Shown: positions 49,440-59,040, numbered from the stretch's first letter. The stretch is DNA of 64,000 bases from Leptospira wolbachii serovar Codice str. CDC (GCF_000332515.2 NZ_AOGZ02000001.1:2501-66500), one strand, 5' to 3'. The notes: generated from the sequence alone by a model not told the origin. A program made the numbers and translations.

Positions 49440-50784
49440 TTCTTATTGTATCCACTGGGTTTAGATTCGCTGCCATACGTGCCGGGAAATAACCAGCAAG
49501 TCCAGAGAGGATGGTTGCAGCCGTTGTCACCATAAAGATAAAGGATATATCAATATCTACAGGAATATGATCAAAATAATAAATATCTTTTGGAACAAGC
49601 TCCACAGGATCCCAATCACCTGGATTGAGTAAACCACCAATCCCATTGATAATCTCAGAAATGATATTGATGATCACTTCTAATTTTGTTGCGATAAAGA
49701 TTCCCGTCATCCCACCCACAAGCGATGATAAGATTCCCACAATCATGGCATTCAATGTAAAGATAAGTAGGATATCATTGGATGCAAGACCCAGAGCTTT
49801 TAATGTTCCGATGGATCTACGTTTAGCACGGATAAGAGAGTGCACAGTGGCCACCATCCCAAGGGCAGCAAGAACGATAAAAAGAAAAACAATAATGGAG
49901 ATGATTGTTTTTTCCAATCTTAGTGCTGCCAAAAAATTTTCTTGTTCTTCTGCAATGGTTCGCACGGACCAAGAAGTTTCATCCTGAATTTTTTGATTCC
50001 AATTGTCTTCGTTTAACCGAGATAAGATTCTATGTTTAGTAAGTTTTAAATCATCCAGGGAACGAACCTTAATTGCTACTTGGTTCACAGCACCTTGCAT
50101 TTTAAAAAACTCTTGGGCTTGCGGAAGAGACAAAAACACAAACTTAGAATCGTAGTTATAATATCCCGTTTTAAAAAGTCCAACCAAACGAAAGGTTTGG
50201 ACATTTACTTGCACCCCACGTTCGACAGTAAACCTTCCTCCAGGAACTGCCATTGTGATCTCACGACCAAGGCCGTATCCGTAAATGGCACTCATTTCTT
50301 TTCCCACAACTACGAGTTTCTTCGTATTGATGGATTGGATTTCGTCTCGATCGTATTGTAAAATCCGAGGAAAGTTCGGAAGTCCATTCTCCACCAATTT
50401 TTCTACGGAGTCCACGGGGACTGCGCGAATCATGATTGGATTGAAGTTGTTATTACTTTGGATGAGACCGTGACTTGTGATGTTCCCTTCTACAGAAACG
50501 AAGGACTCGGCGAGTTTCGGGTCGGCCTTGAGGTGTTGGATGACCTTTTCGTAATCATAAATGGCGCCGGAGCCATAAGAGTTCTCAATAGTGATATGAG
50601 GCCCCCCTTGCCAGAGTGATTCCTTTACTTGTTTTTGGAATCCGTTGAAAATGGAGAGGACTACTACTAGGAGCCCTACTCCGACCGCCATAACAATGAA
50701 CGACAGCCTGGATTTGATAGAGAGGAAACCCAGAACTCTGGACCCTCGGATGTAACGGATTGTGATTAAAGAGACGATTCCCAT
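49432..50784 (-). CDS. Lipoprotein-releasing permease (LolC/LolE-like)
   Basis: 450 aa. One N-terminal helix with [23 protein letters not shown] and the LolC/E motif [13 protein letters not shown], a large periplasmic domain, and three C-terminal helices with [18 protein letters not shown] and [17 protein letters not shown]. Single FtsX-type subunit for the adjacent LolD; a homodimer is likely since no second permease gene is here. First gene of the operon running to mtaB. Confidence 0.9.
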   Translation of the reverse strand: MGIVSLITIRYIRGSRVLGFLSIKSRLSFIVMAVGVGLLVVVLSIFNGFQKQVKESLWQGGPHITIENSYGSGAIYDYEKVIQHLKADPKLAESFVSVEGNITSHGLIQSNNNFNPIMIRAVPVDSVEKLVENGLPNFPRILQYDRDEIQSINTKKLVVVGKEMSAIYGYGLGREITMAVPGGRFTVERGVQVNVQTFRLVGLFKTGYYNYDSKFVFLSLPQAQEFFKMQGAVNQVAIKVRSLDDLKLTKHRILSRLNEDNWNQKIQDETSWSVRTIAEEQENFLAALRLEKTIISIIVFLFIVLAALGMVATVHSLIRAKRRSIGTLKALGLASNDILLIFTLNAMIVGILSSLVGGMTGIFIATKLEVIINIISEIINGIGGLLNPGDWDPVELVPKDIYYFDHIPVDIDISFIFMVTTAATILSGLAGYFPARMAANLNPVDTIRND

Positions 50785-50844
50785 GATGACCTAATCTTTT
50801 TGACAGCTTTCTTCTAAAGATGGATACTGTCAAAAAAGAACCTT

Positions 50845-51831
50845 ATGCCTGAGACACCAAACTATTATTCTGTCAAAGTAAACCTTCGAGACGAAGCCAA
50901 TATGGTTTATACCATGATTGCTGCAGTCATTGACCCGGTTGAAACCAAATCGGTGAAGTTTGAGGGAGTTTCATGTACAAGCCCGCTGTCCCTTTTACCT
51001 GTTCGGTCCACATTTCAGGACTTTTACAACCGAATGCAGAGGGTCATCTACAAAGGGGAACAGCAAAAAAACATTACTAAGTCCCTCCAGGAGCTTATCA
51101 AAACCAAATTTGGCTCGGAAAGTTTTTTGGAAGAAATCCTCCACTACATGGACCACAACCTAACGGATCGTTTGGACTTCGTTTTTAGCGAAATACACAA
51201 AAGGACTTCTGGGAACACCGAACCCAAAGTAGAAATCCATTTTGAACTAATCGATCCTAACGATATTTCCAAAACAACGGTTGATGAAGAAGAAATTGCA
51301 AAAAAAGAAGCTCCTCCGGTAACACCAGTTCCTCAAGCCTCTGGATTTTTAGTTCCTGCGGACAAACAAATTGTTCAATTCAAATTCCAACTCTCACCCG
51401 TAAATGGAACGCCACTCGTAGAACTGAAAGCAGGTGACAATGTGTACATCCGTTTGGTTCCAGGAGACGCAGTAACAGATTCTATCATCAATTCCTTAGA
51501 ATTGAAAGAAGAGTCGGGAGCGATCAAACAAATCCCAGCTAAAATTGTGAACATCTCGAATAACAAGAATTTTTCGGAAGTTGTCATCAAAATCAATGAA
51601 CAAGTCTATGGTAAAATCATTGAAGAAGAAAACTCTGTAAAAATCAAAACCACTGACAGCCAACAAGGTGCTGCCAATATCATGAATTCGGTTGCTTCAC
51701 CTACAGTAGCAGTCTCAAAAGCGAAACAGAATCCGACTCTTTCTGCGGATGAAAGTTTTCATTTATGGCCTTACATCATTATGTTAGTAGTCCTTGCTAT
51801 TGGTATGATGACTATTTTTGTGATCTTATAA
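50845..51831 (+). CDS. C-terminally anchored protein of unknown function
   Basis: 328 aa. No signal peptide; one hydrophobic segment at the C-terminus (about 308-328, YIIMLVVLAIGMMTIFVIL) suggests a tail-anchored inner-membrane protein. The middle has a Pro/Ala linker (about 150-170) and a beta-rich domain with FQLSPVNGTPLVELKAGDNV and VVIKINEQVYGKI, possibly PilZ-like but not convincingly so. It is divergent from the lolC/E gene and 5 bp before another membrane-protein gene on the same strand. Confidence 0.6.
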   Translation: MPETPNYYSVKVNLRDEANMVYTMIAAVIDPVETKSVKFEGVSCTSPLSLLPVRSTFQDFYNRMQRVIYKGEQQKNITKSLQELIKTKFGSESFLEEILHYMDHNLTDRLDFVFSEIHKRTSGNTEPKVEIHFELIDPNDISKTTVDEEEIAKKEAPPVTPVPQASGFLVPADKQIVQFKFQLSPVNGTPLVELKAGDNVYIRLVPGDAVTDSIINSLELKEESGAIKQIPAKIVNISNNKNFSEVVIKINEQVYGKIIEEENSVKIKTTDSQQGAANIMNSVASPTVAVSKAKQNPTLSADESFHLWPYIIMLVVLAIGMMTIFVIL

Positions 51832-51836
51832 TCTCT

Positions 51837-52856
51837 ATGGAAAAATTGAAAAAACAACTCCCTATCATTACACCTATATTCATTGCTATCGTAATCATCC
51901 ACTCCCTCTTTGTCGATTACACAGTTCAATTCCCAGACTATATCGCAGCAGAGACTTCAGAATCCGCTATGGAATCAATGAAACCAAAAGTAATTTCTGA
52001 AAATGGAGTTTTGAACCGAATTTCTTACTTAGAATCTTTTTTAGTAGAGTTGGAATCCAGAGAACTTCCAGTCGATACAGAACAAGAAGAAACCAAGGAC
52101 AATATCAAACGCGTTTTAGTGGGACAAAAGTTACTGCTTGGGCTTTCTCTATTTTATTTATTGTTAACCTTTTCTACGGCTGTTTCTTATGCTTTTCGAG
52201 TTTGGTTTCATAAATCCTTAGCGCACGTTTTTTATCCTGTTTCTTTTCTTGTATTGGCACCAAAAGTTTTTTTTCAACTCAATCTAATGCTACAAAAGGA
52301 AGTATTATCCTACTTCTATTTTGTATTTTTAGTTTTCACTTATGTGATCACTATAATTTCTTACCGTTTGATTTTAAAAAATAAAGAATTAGCAGAAGGA
52401 TTTCAATCCCTACAGTTTTCCTCTTCCCTAGAAGAAGAAGGGAGATCACCCAGTAATACAAAAACGGGATCCATCTTTGCGCCTGTCTTTCATGTGGCCA
52501 TTATCATCCTTATTGGAATTTTGATAGGAAATTTGATTTACATTCCTCTCTTTCTCTTACAAAAACACTACGTAACTGAGTTTAGTTACTTTATCTTCTT
52601 TTTACTTGGGCTTTTATCTCTGTTTTATATCTTTAATTACAAAAAAGTAGGTGGAGAGCCAAACAGTAACAATTGGAAGAACCTGGCCGTTAGTTTTGCT
52701 TATCTACAATTTCGTTTTTTAAGAAATAGTTTCTGGGCGGTGTTTAGCACCATTTTGATTGTACTTTTTGTAACGTTTTTGTTTAGTCTTTTACTGTTTA
52801 ATATCGACTTAATCCAAAACCATTTGGGACTCTTCGGTAAAGCCACCGAATTCTAA
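51837..52856 (+). CDS. Polytopic membrane protein of unknown function
   Basis: 339 aa from the ATG at 51837. About seven hydrophobic segments, the first at 8-28. A soluble loop (about 35-95) follows the first helix. No conserved catalytic motif was recognised. The 5-bp distance from the tail-anchored protein gene suggests they work together. A hairpin (52877-52903) follows the stop. Confidence 0.6.
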   Translation: MEKLKKQLPIITPIFIAIVIIHSLFVDYTVQFPDYIAAETSESAMESMKPKVISENGVLNRISYLESFLVELESRELPVDTEQEETKDNIKRVLVGQKLLLGLSLFYLLLTFSTAVSYAFRVWFHKSLAHVFYPVSFLVLAPKVFFQLNLMLQKEVLSYFYFVFLVFTYVITIISYRLILKNKELAEGFQSLQFSSSLEEEGRSPSNTKTGSIFAPVFHVAIIILIGILIGNLIYIPLFLLQKHYVTEFSYFIFFLLGLLSLFYIFNYKKVGGEPNSNNWKNLAVSFAYLQFRFLRNSFWAVFSTILIVLFVTFLFSLLLFNIDLIQNHLGLFGKATEF

Positions 52857-52876
52857 TAATTCAGTTATAATTTGAA

Positions 52877-52903
52877 AGAGTGCCCTAACCCTAGTGGCAC
52901 TCT
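52877..52903. terminator. Hairpin between convergent genes
   Basis: The 8-bp arms AGAGTGCC (52877-52884) and GGCACTCT (52896-52903) are perfect around an 11-nt loop. It overlaps the stop of the MORN gene and follows the plus-strand gene by 20 bp. The minus-side continuation TTTCAAATT is moderately T-rich, the plus side is not. Confidence 0.55.
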
Positions 52904-53637
52904 GGTTCCTTCCCTTTCCGCACCAAACACCATACACTCCCATTCGGGTAATAGGTTGATCTTGCAATCAACTCTCCGTCATCGGAGTAAACTTCGGAGG
53001 CTTCTTTCGCACCAGTGGGATAATAATAAAACCATTCACCAACTTTTTTATCGTTTTCGTAACTACCTTTCTCTTCCACTCTAGTATCTGGATAATAACG
53101 CACCCAGTCCCCAGTGCGGAGCCCACCATCAAAGAAACCTTTTTCGTTTAGCCTACCACTTCGGAAGTATCTATGAAATGATCCCGTTTCATTTCCAAGT
53201 TCAGCAGTTTGGATCCACAGTTGTTTTTTCCGATTCCCCGATTTGTAGTTTTGTTCAATATAAATCTTTCCATCAGAAAAATAAAATTTCCAAAGACCAT
53301 CCCGATCTCCGTTTAAAAATTTTCCTTCCATGATAGTAATTCCGGTAAGATAGTTTAATTTTTTGCTGTATCCATCTGGCTGACCGAGTGCATTTACTGG
53401 AAACTCTGTGATTAAATTTCCATTTTCATACCACTCCCTATAGATGCCTTCACTAGTTAAACTATAGTAGTTTGTTTTTTTATTGTATACCGCTTCTTTT
53501 GGAATTGAGTTATGTTTTGTTGTCCCACCTTTACACGGACCCAAAATTACGCCGGTTAACAAAACAAAAAGAAGTAAGGATACAAAGATCCAAATGGAAT
53601 TATCTTTAATGGGAGTAGATGTGGATGTCATTTTCAT
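52891..53637 (-). CDS. MORN-repeat (YwqK-like) protein
   Basis: 248 aa. N-terminal hydrophobic segment (about 15-33) ending GVILGPC, possibly a lipoprotein signal. The rest consists of MORN_2 type repeats: YREWYENGNLI, GLWKFYFSDGKIY, GSFHRYFRSGRLNEKG, GDWVRYYPDTRVEEKG, GEWFYYYPTGAKEAS. Such repeats are often annotated as antitoxin-like, without evidence here. It overlaps the MscS gene by 32 nt; a second Met two codons later is possible. Confidence 0.75.
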   Translation of the reverse strand: MKMTSTSTPIKDNSIWIFVSLLLFVLLTGVILGPCKGGTTKHNSIPKEAVYNKKTNYYSLTSEGIYREWYENGNLITEFPVNALGQPDGYSKKLNYLTGITIMEGKFLNGDRDGLWKFYFSDGKIYIEQNYKSGNRKKQLWIQTAELGNETGSFHRYFRSGRLNEKGFFDGGLRTGDWVRYYPDTRVEEKGSYENDKKVGEWFYYYPTGAKEASEVYSDDGELIARSTYYPNGSVWCLVRKGKEPECH

Positions 53638-54502
53638 TTTTGAACTTTGTAAGAATTTCTTTGGAGATAAGGATTCGATTAAGACGCTTTGACCTAATAG
53701 GCGTTAAATATCGCAAACACATTAAGATCGTTCCTTCCGGTTCTAAGGAAGTATATACAATGGGAGTGGTTTTACCAAGCCTCACTAGGTAATTTTTTGA
53801 CATCTCGCGAATTTTTGATTCCACTAGTTCCGGTGCTAATACTAATTCTTCATTCAGAATTTGAGAACAAATTTTTTCAGCTTTTTCCCAGTTGGAATGC
53901 AAATGCAAATATACGCGAAACTCATCCCACACAAAATCCATGGTTTCCGAAACAATAAAAAAACGATGTAAAACTACATTATAATTGGGGAAATGAATGA
54001 GTCTGTTGGTGGATTGTTCAAATCTAGGATCTGACGCAATTTCCAGTAGAGTGAATTTAAAAAAACCGATATTCACAACATCTCCTTTGATGTTGTCGAT
54101 CTCGATTCGGTCACCAACCTTAAAACCATTCCCTCCCATAATCATAAACCAACCTACCATATTCAGCCAAACTTCTTTCAGCGAAATGACAATCCCCGCA
54201 CCGGCAAGACCAAGGACCGTAGGCAGTAGTGATAAACTAGAAAAAATAATAGGAAGGTAGGCAATGCCAAAAACTAAGAGGAAACCCATACGAGCCACTT
54301 TTCTACGATTGTATTCGTGAACGGCATCCGGTGCTGGTTTGATTCTCTCGACAAGAAGCATTGTGATTTTATAGGAGAAAATAGCAAAAACCACCATGTA
54401 TCCAAATAGGATCATAGTTTCTGCAACATCACGACCGGAACTTCGTAGCAGGGTTAATGGATTCAAATCCAAATAGAATTCTTTTAGGCTTCCTCCACCC
54501 AT
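53606..54502 (-). CDS. MscS-family mechanosensitive channel
   Basis: 298 aa. Three N-terminal membrane segments, the last (about 92-118) with GLAGAGIVISLKEVWLNMVGW forming the Ala/Gly-rich pore helix TM3 of MscS. It is followed by the beta domain GNGFKVGDRIEIDNIKGDVVNIG and an alpha/beta C-domain (YLHLHSNWEKAEKICSQIL). Such channels release solutes on osmotic downshift. Starts 1 bp after aroB; probably part of the rnc-aroB transcript. Confidence 0.88.
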   Translation of the reverse strand: MGGGSLKEFYLDLNPLTLLRSSGRDVAETMILFGYMVVFAIFSYKITMLLVERIKPAPDAVHEYNRRKVARMGFLLVFGIAYLPIIFSSLSLLPTVLGLAGAGIVISLKEVWLNMVGWFMIMGGNGFKVGDRIEIDNIKGDVVNIGFFKFTLLEIASDPRFEQSTNRLIHFPNYNVVLHRFFIVSETMDFVWDEFRVYLHLHSNWEKAEKICSQILNEELVLAPELVESKIREMSKNYLVRLGKTTPIVYTSLEPEGTILMCLRYLTPIRSKRLNRILISKEILTKFKNENDIHIYSH

Positions 54503-54503
54503 T

Positions 54504-55595
54504 CTATAGTTTCCCTTTTTGACGTTTTAAAATTTCAAAGATGTTCTTTCGTTCGACAGAAACACCAAATTTTGGTTTTCCGAAGTCTTCCAATAAAACA
54601 AATTTTAAGGAAGTCCCTTCCTTTTTTTTATCATGTTCCATGTGTTTCAGAATTTCATCTGGTTTCTCTTCTAAACGTGTCGGAAGTTCCAATTGTTTCA
54701 TAAGCGTAATTGCTCTTTGAAAATTTGATTCTGAAAAACCGACAAGCTCACGTGACAACAGTAAGGCTGTCACAAGACCAACAGCAACTGCTTCTCCATG
54801 AGAGTATTTTTTATATTGGGTTAAGGATTCAATGGCATGCCCTGTGGTATGTCCCAAATTCAAAACGGCACGTAGGCCCGTTTCTTTTTCGTCCTGCGAA
54901 ACAATTCCGGACTTCACTCGGACTGACTCTTCAATCGCATAACGAAGAATTGGCGAGTTTGCTGAAAAATCGGAACGTTTTGATTTAGATATTTTATCTA
55001 AAAAATCCCCTCCATCGAGAAATGCGTGTTTTGCAATTTCCGCAAGACCACAACTCCATTCCTTTTCTGGTAAAGTCGAAAGAGTAAAGAGAGGTGCAAA
55101 TACAAACTCTGGTTGGTAAAAAGCTCCCACCATATTTTTACCAGAATCCACATTGACTGCGACCTTTCCTCCTACAGAGGAGTCAACACAAGCAAGGAGT
55201 GTTGTAGGCACCTGGACAAACCGTACACCTCTCTGGTAGGTGGCAGCAATGAAACCAGCGAAGTCTCCAACAACCCCCCCACCAAAAGCGATAACAACCG
55301 CCTTTCTATCTGCATCTGTTTCAATGAGTTGGTTGTAGACCTTCTTTACTCGATCAATGTGTTTGTTCTTTTCTCCAGGTTTTAAATAAATGAAGGAAAA
55401 AGGAACGTTCAGGGAACTTAGTTCTTTTGTAATATATTTTTCGTAGATTCCTGCAATTTCACGGCTTGTGAGGACATAGACCTTGGAAACTTTGGGAAGC
55501 GAATTTAATTTCTCAGATAGGCCTTGGAAGTCTTCGTGTAATTCGATTGGGTAACGAAACCCTTGTCCAATAATTTCACGTTCTGACAACTTCAT
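54504..55595 (-). CDS. aroB: 3-dehydroquinate synthase AroB
   Basis: 363 aa, full length. NAD- and metal-dependent conversion of DAHP to 3-dehydroquinate, second step of the shikimate pathway. Motifs: GGGVVGDFAGFIAATYQRG, VPTTLLACVDSSVGGKVAVN, CGLAEIAKHAFL, and metal ligand His in LNLGHTTGHAIE and HGEAVAVGL. The start overlaps the Nudix gene stop by 4 nt. Confidence 0.96.
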   Translation of the reverse strand: MKLSEREIIGQGFRYPIELHEDFQGLSEKLNSLPKVSKVYVLTSREIAGIYEKYITKELSSLNVPFSFIYLKPGEKNKHIDRVKKVYNQLIETDADRKAVVIAFGGGVVGDFAGFIAATYQRGVRFVQVPTTLLACVDSSVGGKVAVNVDSGKNMVGAFYQPEFVFAPLFTLSTLPEKEWSCGLAEIAKHAFLDGGDFLDKISKSKRSDFSANSPILRYAIEESVRVKSGIVSQDEKETGLRAVLNLGHTTGHAIESLTQYKKYSHGEAVAVGLVTALLLSRELVGFSESNFQRAITLMKQLELPTRLEEKPDEILKHMEHDKKKEGTSLKFVLLEDFGKPKFGVSVERKNIFEILKRQKGKL

Positions 55596-56056
55596 GGTTC
55601 ATTCACCCATGGGCTGGAAATATATCTAGGTTTATTTGTGCTTTTGGCCCGGAAGTAATGTTTAATGTCCGGACGAATGTCCATAGATAAAATTTCTTTT
55701 GTCGTAAAATAACCAAATCCAGAAATCGCTTTTTCTTTTGGATTTAAGGTAGGTAACAAATCTTTTACCTTGGTTAAAAAAACAATTTGGATCAAGTGGC
55801 GTTTTTTATCTGGATCAATGGATTCATTTAAAAATAAAAAATCCATCTGGCTTACCTCCAGAGACAACTCTTCGTTCAGTTCTCGTTTGAGAGCTTCCTC
55901 TCCCGTCTCCCCAAATTCAATCCCTCCACCCGGAAGTAACCAATACCCCGATTGTTTTTTCTGCTGCTGTACAAGCAAAATTTTTCCTTTAGGATCTTGG
56001 ATGAGGGCTGCCACTCGAACCCGCATCGATTTGGATTTTAATAAAAAGTCTATCAT
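55592..56056 (-). CDS. Nudix hydrolase
   Basis: 154 aa. Nudix box GGGIEFGETGEEALKREL then NEEL (about 43-64), with the catalytic REL-x-EE signature in place. Hydrolyses a nucleoside diphosphate-X; the substrate is not predicted. Overlaps rnc by 4 nt upstream and aroB by 4 nt downstream. Confidence 0.88.
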   Translation of the reverse strand: MIDFLLKSKSMRVRVAALIQDPKGKILLVQQQKKQSGYWLLPGGGIEFGETGEEALKRELNEELSLEVSQMDFLFLNESIDPDKKRHLIQIVFLTKVKDLLPTLNPKEKAISGFGYFTTKEILSMDIRPDIKHYFRAKSTNKPRYISSPWVNEP

Positions 56057-56781
56057 AGTATTTTTAAAAAGCGGAGAGCTGCCTTAGCTGCCATCTGTTC
56101 TGCCCGACGTTTGTTCTTTCCATCCCCACTGGTTTGGAAGTGATTTTCGCAAAGAACAGAGACAAGGAACTCTTTGTCGTGGTCAGGACCCTCTTCTTTC
56201 ATAACGGAATATTCAGGTATTTTTTTCCATTTCTTTTGGCAAAATTCCTGTAAAATGGTTTTATAATCTTTTGTCTCTTCTGCATCATCCACACCCTTCT
56301 CCATCACCTGGAAATGGGGAGTAAGGAATTTACGGCAACTCGCAAGGCCTTGGTCAAGATACAGTGCCCCCAGAAAGGCCTCAAAGCTATCTGCTTGGAG
56401 ATTGGTATTGGATTCCCCCTTTTCTCTCTCCCCTCTGCCTAGAAGTAAAAATTCAGGGAATCTGTAGGATCTAGCGAGTTTCGCAATCGCCGGGGCCGAC
56501 ACCATTTTGCTTTTTAGTTTGGCCAGTTTTCCTTCTTTTCCTTTCGGAAGGGATTGGTATAAAAATTCGGCCGCAAGGATACCAAGAACGGAGTCTCCTA
56601 AAAACTCTAAACGTTCATTATCAGAAAGATAACGATCTGAGTCTTCGTTTGCGAATGACCTGTGAACAAATGCTAGGTGGAGAAGAGAAATATCCTTAAA
56701 CTGTGTTTTTGTAAGGGATTGAAGTTCTTTGAGAGAGGAAATTCTTTCGGGGGGAAGTTTGATACGAATCGAGTTCGGCAA
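56053..56781 (-). CDS. rnc: Ribonuclease III
   Basis: 242 aa. RNase III domain with NERLEFLGDSVLGILAAEF (about 60-78) holding the catalytic Glu/Asp, ADSFEAFLGALYLDQG, and a C-terminal double-stranded RNA-binding domain (about 165-240, YKTILQEFCQKKWKKIPEY, AEQMAAKAALRFL). Processes rRNA precursors and structured RNAs. It follows acpP, an order found in many bacteria. Confidence 0.95.
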   Translation of the reverse strand: MPNSIRIKLPPERISSLKELQSLTKTQFKDISLLHLAFVHRSFANEDSDRYLSDNERLEFLGDSVLGILAAEFLYQSLPKGKEGKLAKLKSKMVSAPAIAKLARSYRFPEFLLLGRGEREKGESNTNLQADSFEAFLGALYLDQGLASCRKFLTPHFQVMEKGVDDAEETKDYKTILQEFCQKKWKKIPEYSVMKEEGPDHDKEFLVSVLCENHFQTSGDGKNKRRAEQMAAKAALRFLKIL

Positions 56782-56792
56782 GGTACAAAGAT

Positions 56793-56819
56793 CCGGGTTC
56801 CTCTATTCAAGGAACCCGG
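56793..56819. terminator. Hairpin between acpP and rnc
   Basis: CCGGGTTCC (56793-56801) and GGAACCCGG (56811-56819), perfect 9 bp, loop TCTATTCAA less one. On the plus side TTTTT follows; on the minus side, the direction of acpP and rnc, the sequence is ATCTTTGT. It probably trims acpP-only transcripts so that acpP is expressed more strongly than rnc. Confidence 0.65.
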
Positions 56820-56834
56820 TTTTTGGATTGGGAA

Positions 56835-57068
56835 TTACCCCTTAAGTTTATCGATGAATTTAATTACATCGCCTACGGTTTGGATTTTTTCTGCGTCTTC
56901 ATCAGAAATCTCCACACCAAACTCTTCTTCAAGAGTCATAACTAGTTCAACTGTATCAAGAGAGTCAGCACCAAGATCATTGATGAAGTGAGCTTCAGGT
57001 GTAACTTCTGATTCATCAACACCAAGTTGTTCTACGATGATTGACTTAATTTTTTCGAAATCTGCCAT
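56835..57068 (-). CDS. acpP: Acyl carrier protein
   Basis: 77 aa. The phosphopantetheine site is Ser36 in [19 protein letters not shown]; the protein is acidic, as expected. Carries acyl chains in fatty acid synthesis. The neighbouring rnc matches the usual fab cluster, but fabG and plsX lie on the far side of a plus-strand block (57446-62071). Confidence 0.97.
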   Translation of the reverse strand: MADFEKIKSIIVEQLGVDESEVTPEAHFINDLGADSLDTVELVMTLEEEFGVEISDEDAEKIQTVGDVIKFIDKLKG

Positions 57069-57352
57069 TTTATATCCTCCAGGCCACTGTTAATCAGTGG
57101 GGCAAGTGTTAAATCGTTTTCCGCTAGGTATATATGTACGCCTAGCGTTTTTTTAAAATGAAATTGTCGGAATTTTTGGCAAGTCTAAATAGATTATTTT
57201 CCTCTTGAAACCTTTGACATCATTCTAACATCACCTAACGCAAATTACATAGCCTCAATTGGAGACGTTTTGTTAAAAAAAAGACGAGAAGCGAACGATC
57301 CCAATGGCAATTCCAAAATCCTGGGCGGATTTCCAATCGTTTGCTCCATTTT

Positions 57353-57379
57353 AGCAGATTTAACTTCTGCTATAGCAGA
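57353..57379 (+). promoter_or_regulatory. Palindrome upstream of the third rhodanese lipoprotein
   Basis: The 14-bp perfect palindrome TCTGCTATAGCAGA (57366-57379) and an additional upstream AGCAGA (57353-57358) lie 67 to 93 bp before the start at 57446. The arrangement AGCAGA, TCTGCT, AGCAGA could form alternative hairpins or bind a dimeric regulator. Nothing similar stands before the paralogue at 33373, so any control differs. Confidence 0.4.
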
Positions 57380-57445
57380 ATAGACTTCCCCAATCAGCCC
57401 GTCTTTACGAAATCTATTCCAAGAACATTTTTTAAGGAGAACTCC

Positions 57446-58939
57446 ATGATTCAAAAATGGACCCGAACACTCACTGCCTTCCTCCTACTTTCCTTCTCGG
57501 TTTCTTGTGTCGATAAGAAAGAAGACAACAATACTTTACTGGCAGCTTTACTTTACTTGGCTGCCAACCAAATCAAAGTCAATACGGCGAGCGATTTAGT
57601 AAATGAATCGGCCGCTGATTACAACCAAAACAACTGGGGGCTCATCACTCCGCAGACTTTGGCACGTTTTGTAAGTAACTGGCCTGCCAACAAACCAAGT
57701 CATATCACGGGAAACCTGATCATCTTACAAACAGATGCGGCAGATCGTGTCGCTGGTGGAGCGGCTTCTCCTTATGTAGCGGAGAACCCAAACCAGGGTG
57801 TTTATGTTTATCTACTAGACGATTACAAACCAGCAGATTTGCCAAGTGGTGGATTTCGATTCAACCAGACCAGAGACACAGGTCTATTCTCAAACTCAGT
57901 TCGTTACCAAGCAAATGGTCAGTTTGTAGATGATTGGCTAAAAACCTTTGGAATCAATCTCTCTAAGGACTTGGTTGTTTTTACTGTTGGAACAGGAAAT
58001 GGAATCGCTTCTGGTGCTTATCCTGCAAAAGCCGTGGGGGCAGGTGCCGTACAAGATGTAACACGTGGTGTTTATTGGCTACGATACTGGGGAGCTGATA
58101 TCAAAAACCTAGCCATTGTAAATGGAAACCTGAACAAAAAGGCAACAGGTGCAGGAATCCCTCTTTCGGCAAGTCGATCCGGAATCAACTTAGAAAGAAA
58201 CGGTGGATTTTCCGTAAAACATCTGCGAGTCGACAACACTGTCCTGACTTTGGGACTAGAAGATATTTATGAAATCGCAAAAACAGGAGGAAATGCAAAT
58301 CTCTGGGGACTTACCGCCAAACAACAAATTATCGATGCAAGACCGGCGGCTCAGTATGATGGGACAGCACAGGGTCTAAATGTGCCAAGAAATGCCCTTG
58401 TTGTGAATCCAGGAAGCGCTGCCTATATCACAACTTCCTATCAGTCTTCTGGCGCACCGTCAGCATCAGCAGGGAACCAAACGTTTGTTCCGTTCGAAGG
58501 AAGTATCAAATCCTCCAAAACATTTCCTTGGTCAGACCTTCTTAAGGACAATGCGGATGGATACGAATACTTAGACAAAGCAGCTCTTAAAACTCTTTTT
58601 GATACAACAAGAGCAGTTTACACTCCGGGAACAACGATCGTCAGCCAATGCCGAACCAACTTTGAAGCACAAGTAAACGGATTTGCCTCTTTGAATATTC
58701 TCGGATACCCAACCGTATACTATGATGGGTCTCTTGTGGAATGGACAGCTCTTGTAGCAGGACATGGAACAAGTGCCATCAACCAAGTACCAGCTGATTT
58801 TAAATGGAGAACTGATACAGCAAGTTTATCGAACTTCCTTTGGTACAATGAACCTACGCATGTGGTTCGTCCCACTGTAAATCTCACTGCAACCACTACA
58901 AAAAAATTCATTCAAGAAGATAAGGCTTATAAGTACTAA
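57446..58939 (+). CDS. Two-domain rhodanese lipoprotein (third paralogue)
   Basis: 497 aa from the ATG at 57446 (AAGGAG ribosome binding site). Lipoprotein signal ends FSVSC with Cys21. It shares with the lipoprotein at 33373 the linker VNTASDLVNESAADYNQNN, a Cys-less first domain and a second domain with DARPAAQYDGT, FEGSIKSSK and the active loop CRTNFEA at Cys402, 96 residues from the end as in the paralogue. The second basic loop residue (Arg in the other protein) is Glu here. A strong hairpin follows, so it may be monocistronic. It lies far from the cytochrome operon. Confidence 0.85.
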   Translation: MIQKWTRTLTAFLLLSFSVSCVDKKEDNNTLLAALLYLAANQIKVNTASDLVNESAADYNQNNWGLITPQTLARFVSNWPANKPSHITGNLIILQTDAADRVAGGAASPYVAENPNQGVYVYLLDDYKPADLPSGGFRFNQTRDTGLFSNSVRYQANGQFVDDWLKTFGINLSKDLVVFTVGTGNGIASGAYPAKAVGAGAVQDVTRGVYWLRYWGADIKNLAIVNGNLNKKATGAGIPLSASRSGINLERNGGFSVKHLRVDNTVLTLGLEDIYEIAKTGGNANLWGLTAKQQIIDARPAAQYDGTAQGLNVPRNALVVNPGSAAYITTSYQSSGAPSASAGNQTFVPFEGSIKSSKTFPWSDLLKDNADGYEYLDKAALKTLFDTTRAVYTPGTTIVSQCRTNFEAQVNGFASLNILGYPTVYYDGSLVEWTALVAGHGTSAINQVPADFKWRTDTASLSNFLWYNEPTHVVRPTVNLTATTTKKFIQEDKAYKY

Positions 58940-58963
58940 TCTCTTTCCCAGTTTGCCCACTTG

Positions 58964-58987
58964 GTCTCCCGGCATCCGCCGGGAGAC
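58964..58987 (+). terminator. Strong intrinsic terminator
   Basis: A 10-bp perfect stem, GTCTCCCGGC and GCCGGGAGAC, with the loop ATCC, located 25 bp after the rhodanese lipoprotein stop. It is followed by ATTCTTTCT. This should separate that gene from the DUF1538 gene at 59041. Confidence 0.7.
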
Positions 58988-59040
58988 ATTCTTTCTGAAA
59001 TTCCCTTTGCAAAATTGTTTTTCCCATTGAGTTTGTCTAT

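Noticed and set aside
52891..53637. Toxin-antitoxin system based on the MORN/YwqK protein
   Set aside because: The antitoxin name is an annotation habit; no toxin partner lies next to it and the protein is exported or anchored.
57245..57454. 69-codon minus-strand ORF upstream of the third rhodanese lipoprotein
   Set aside because: Overlaps the plus-strand gene start and the palindrome; no family features; likely a chance frame.
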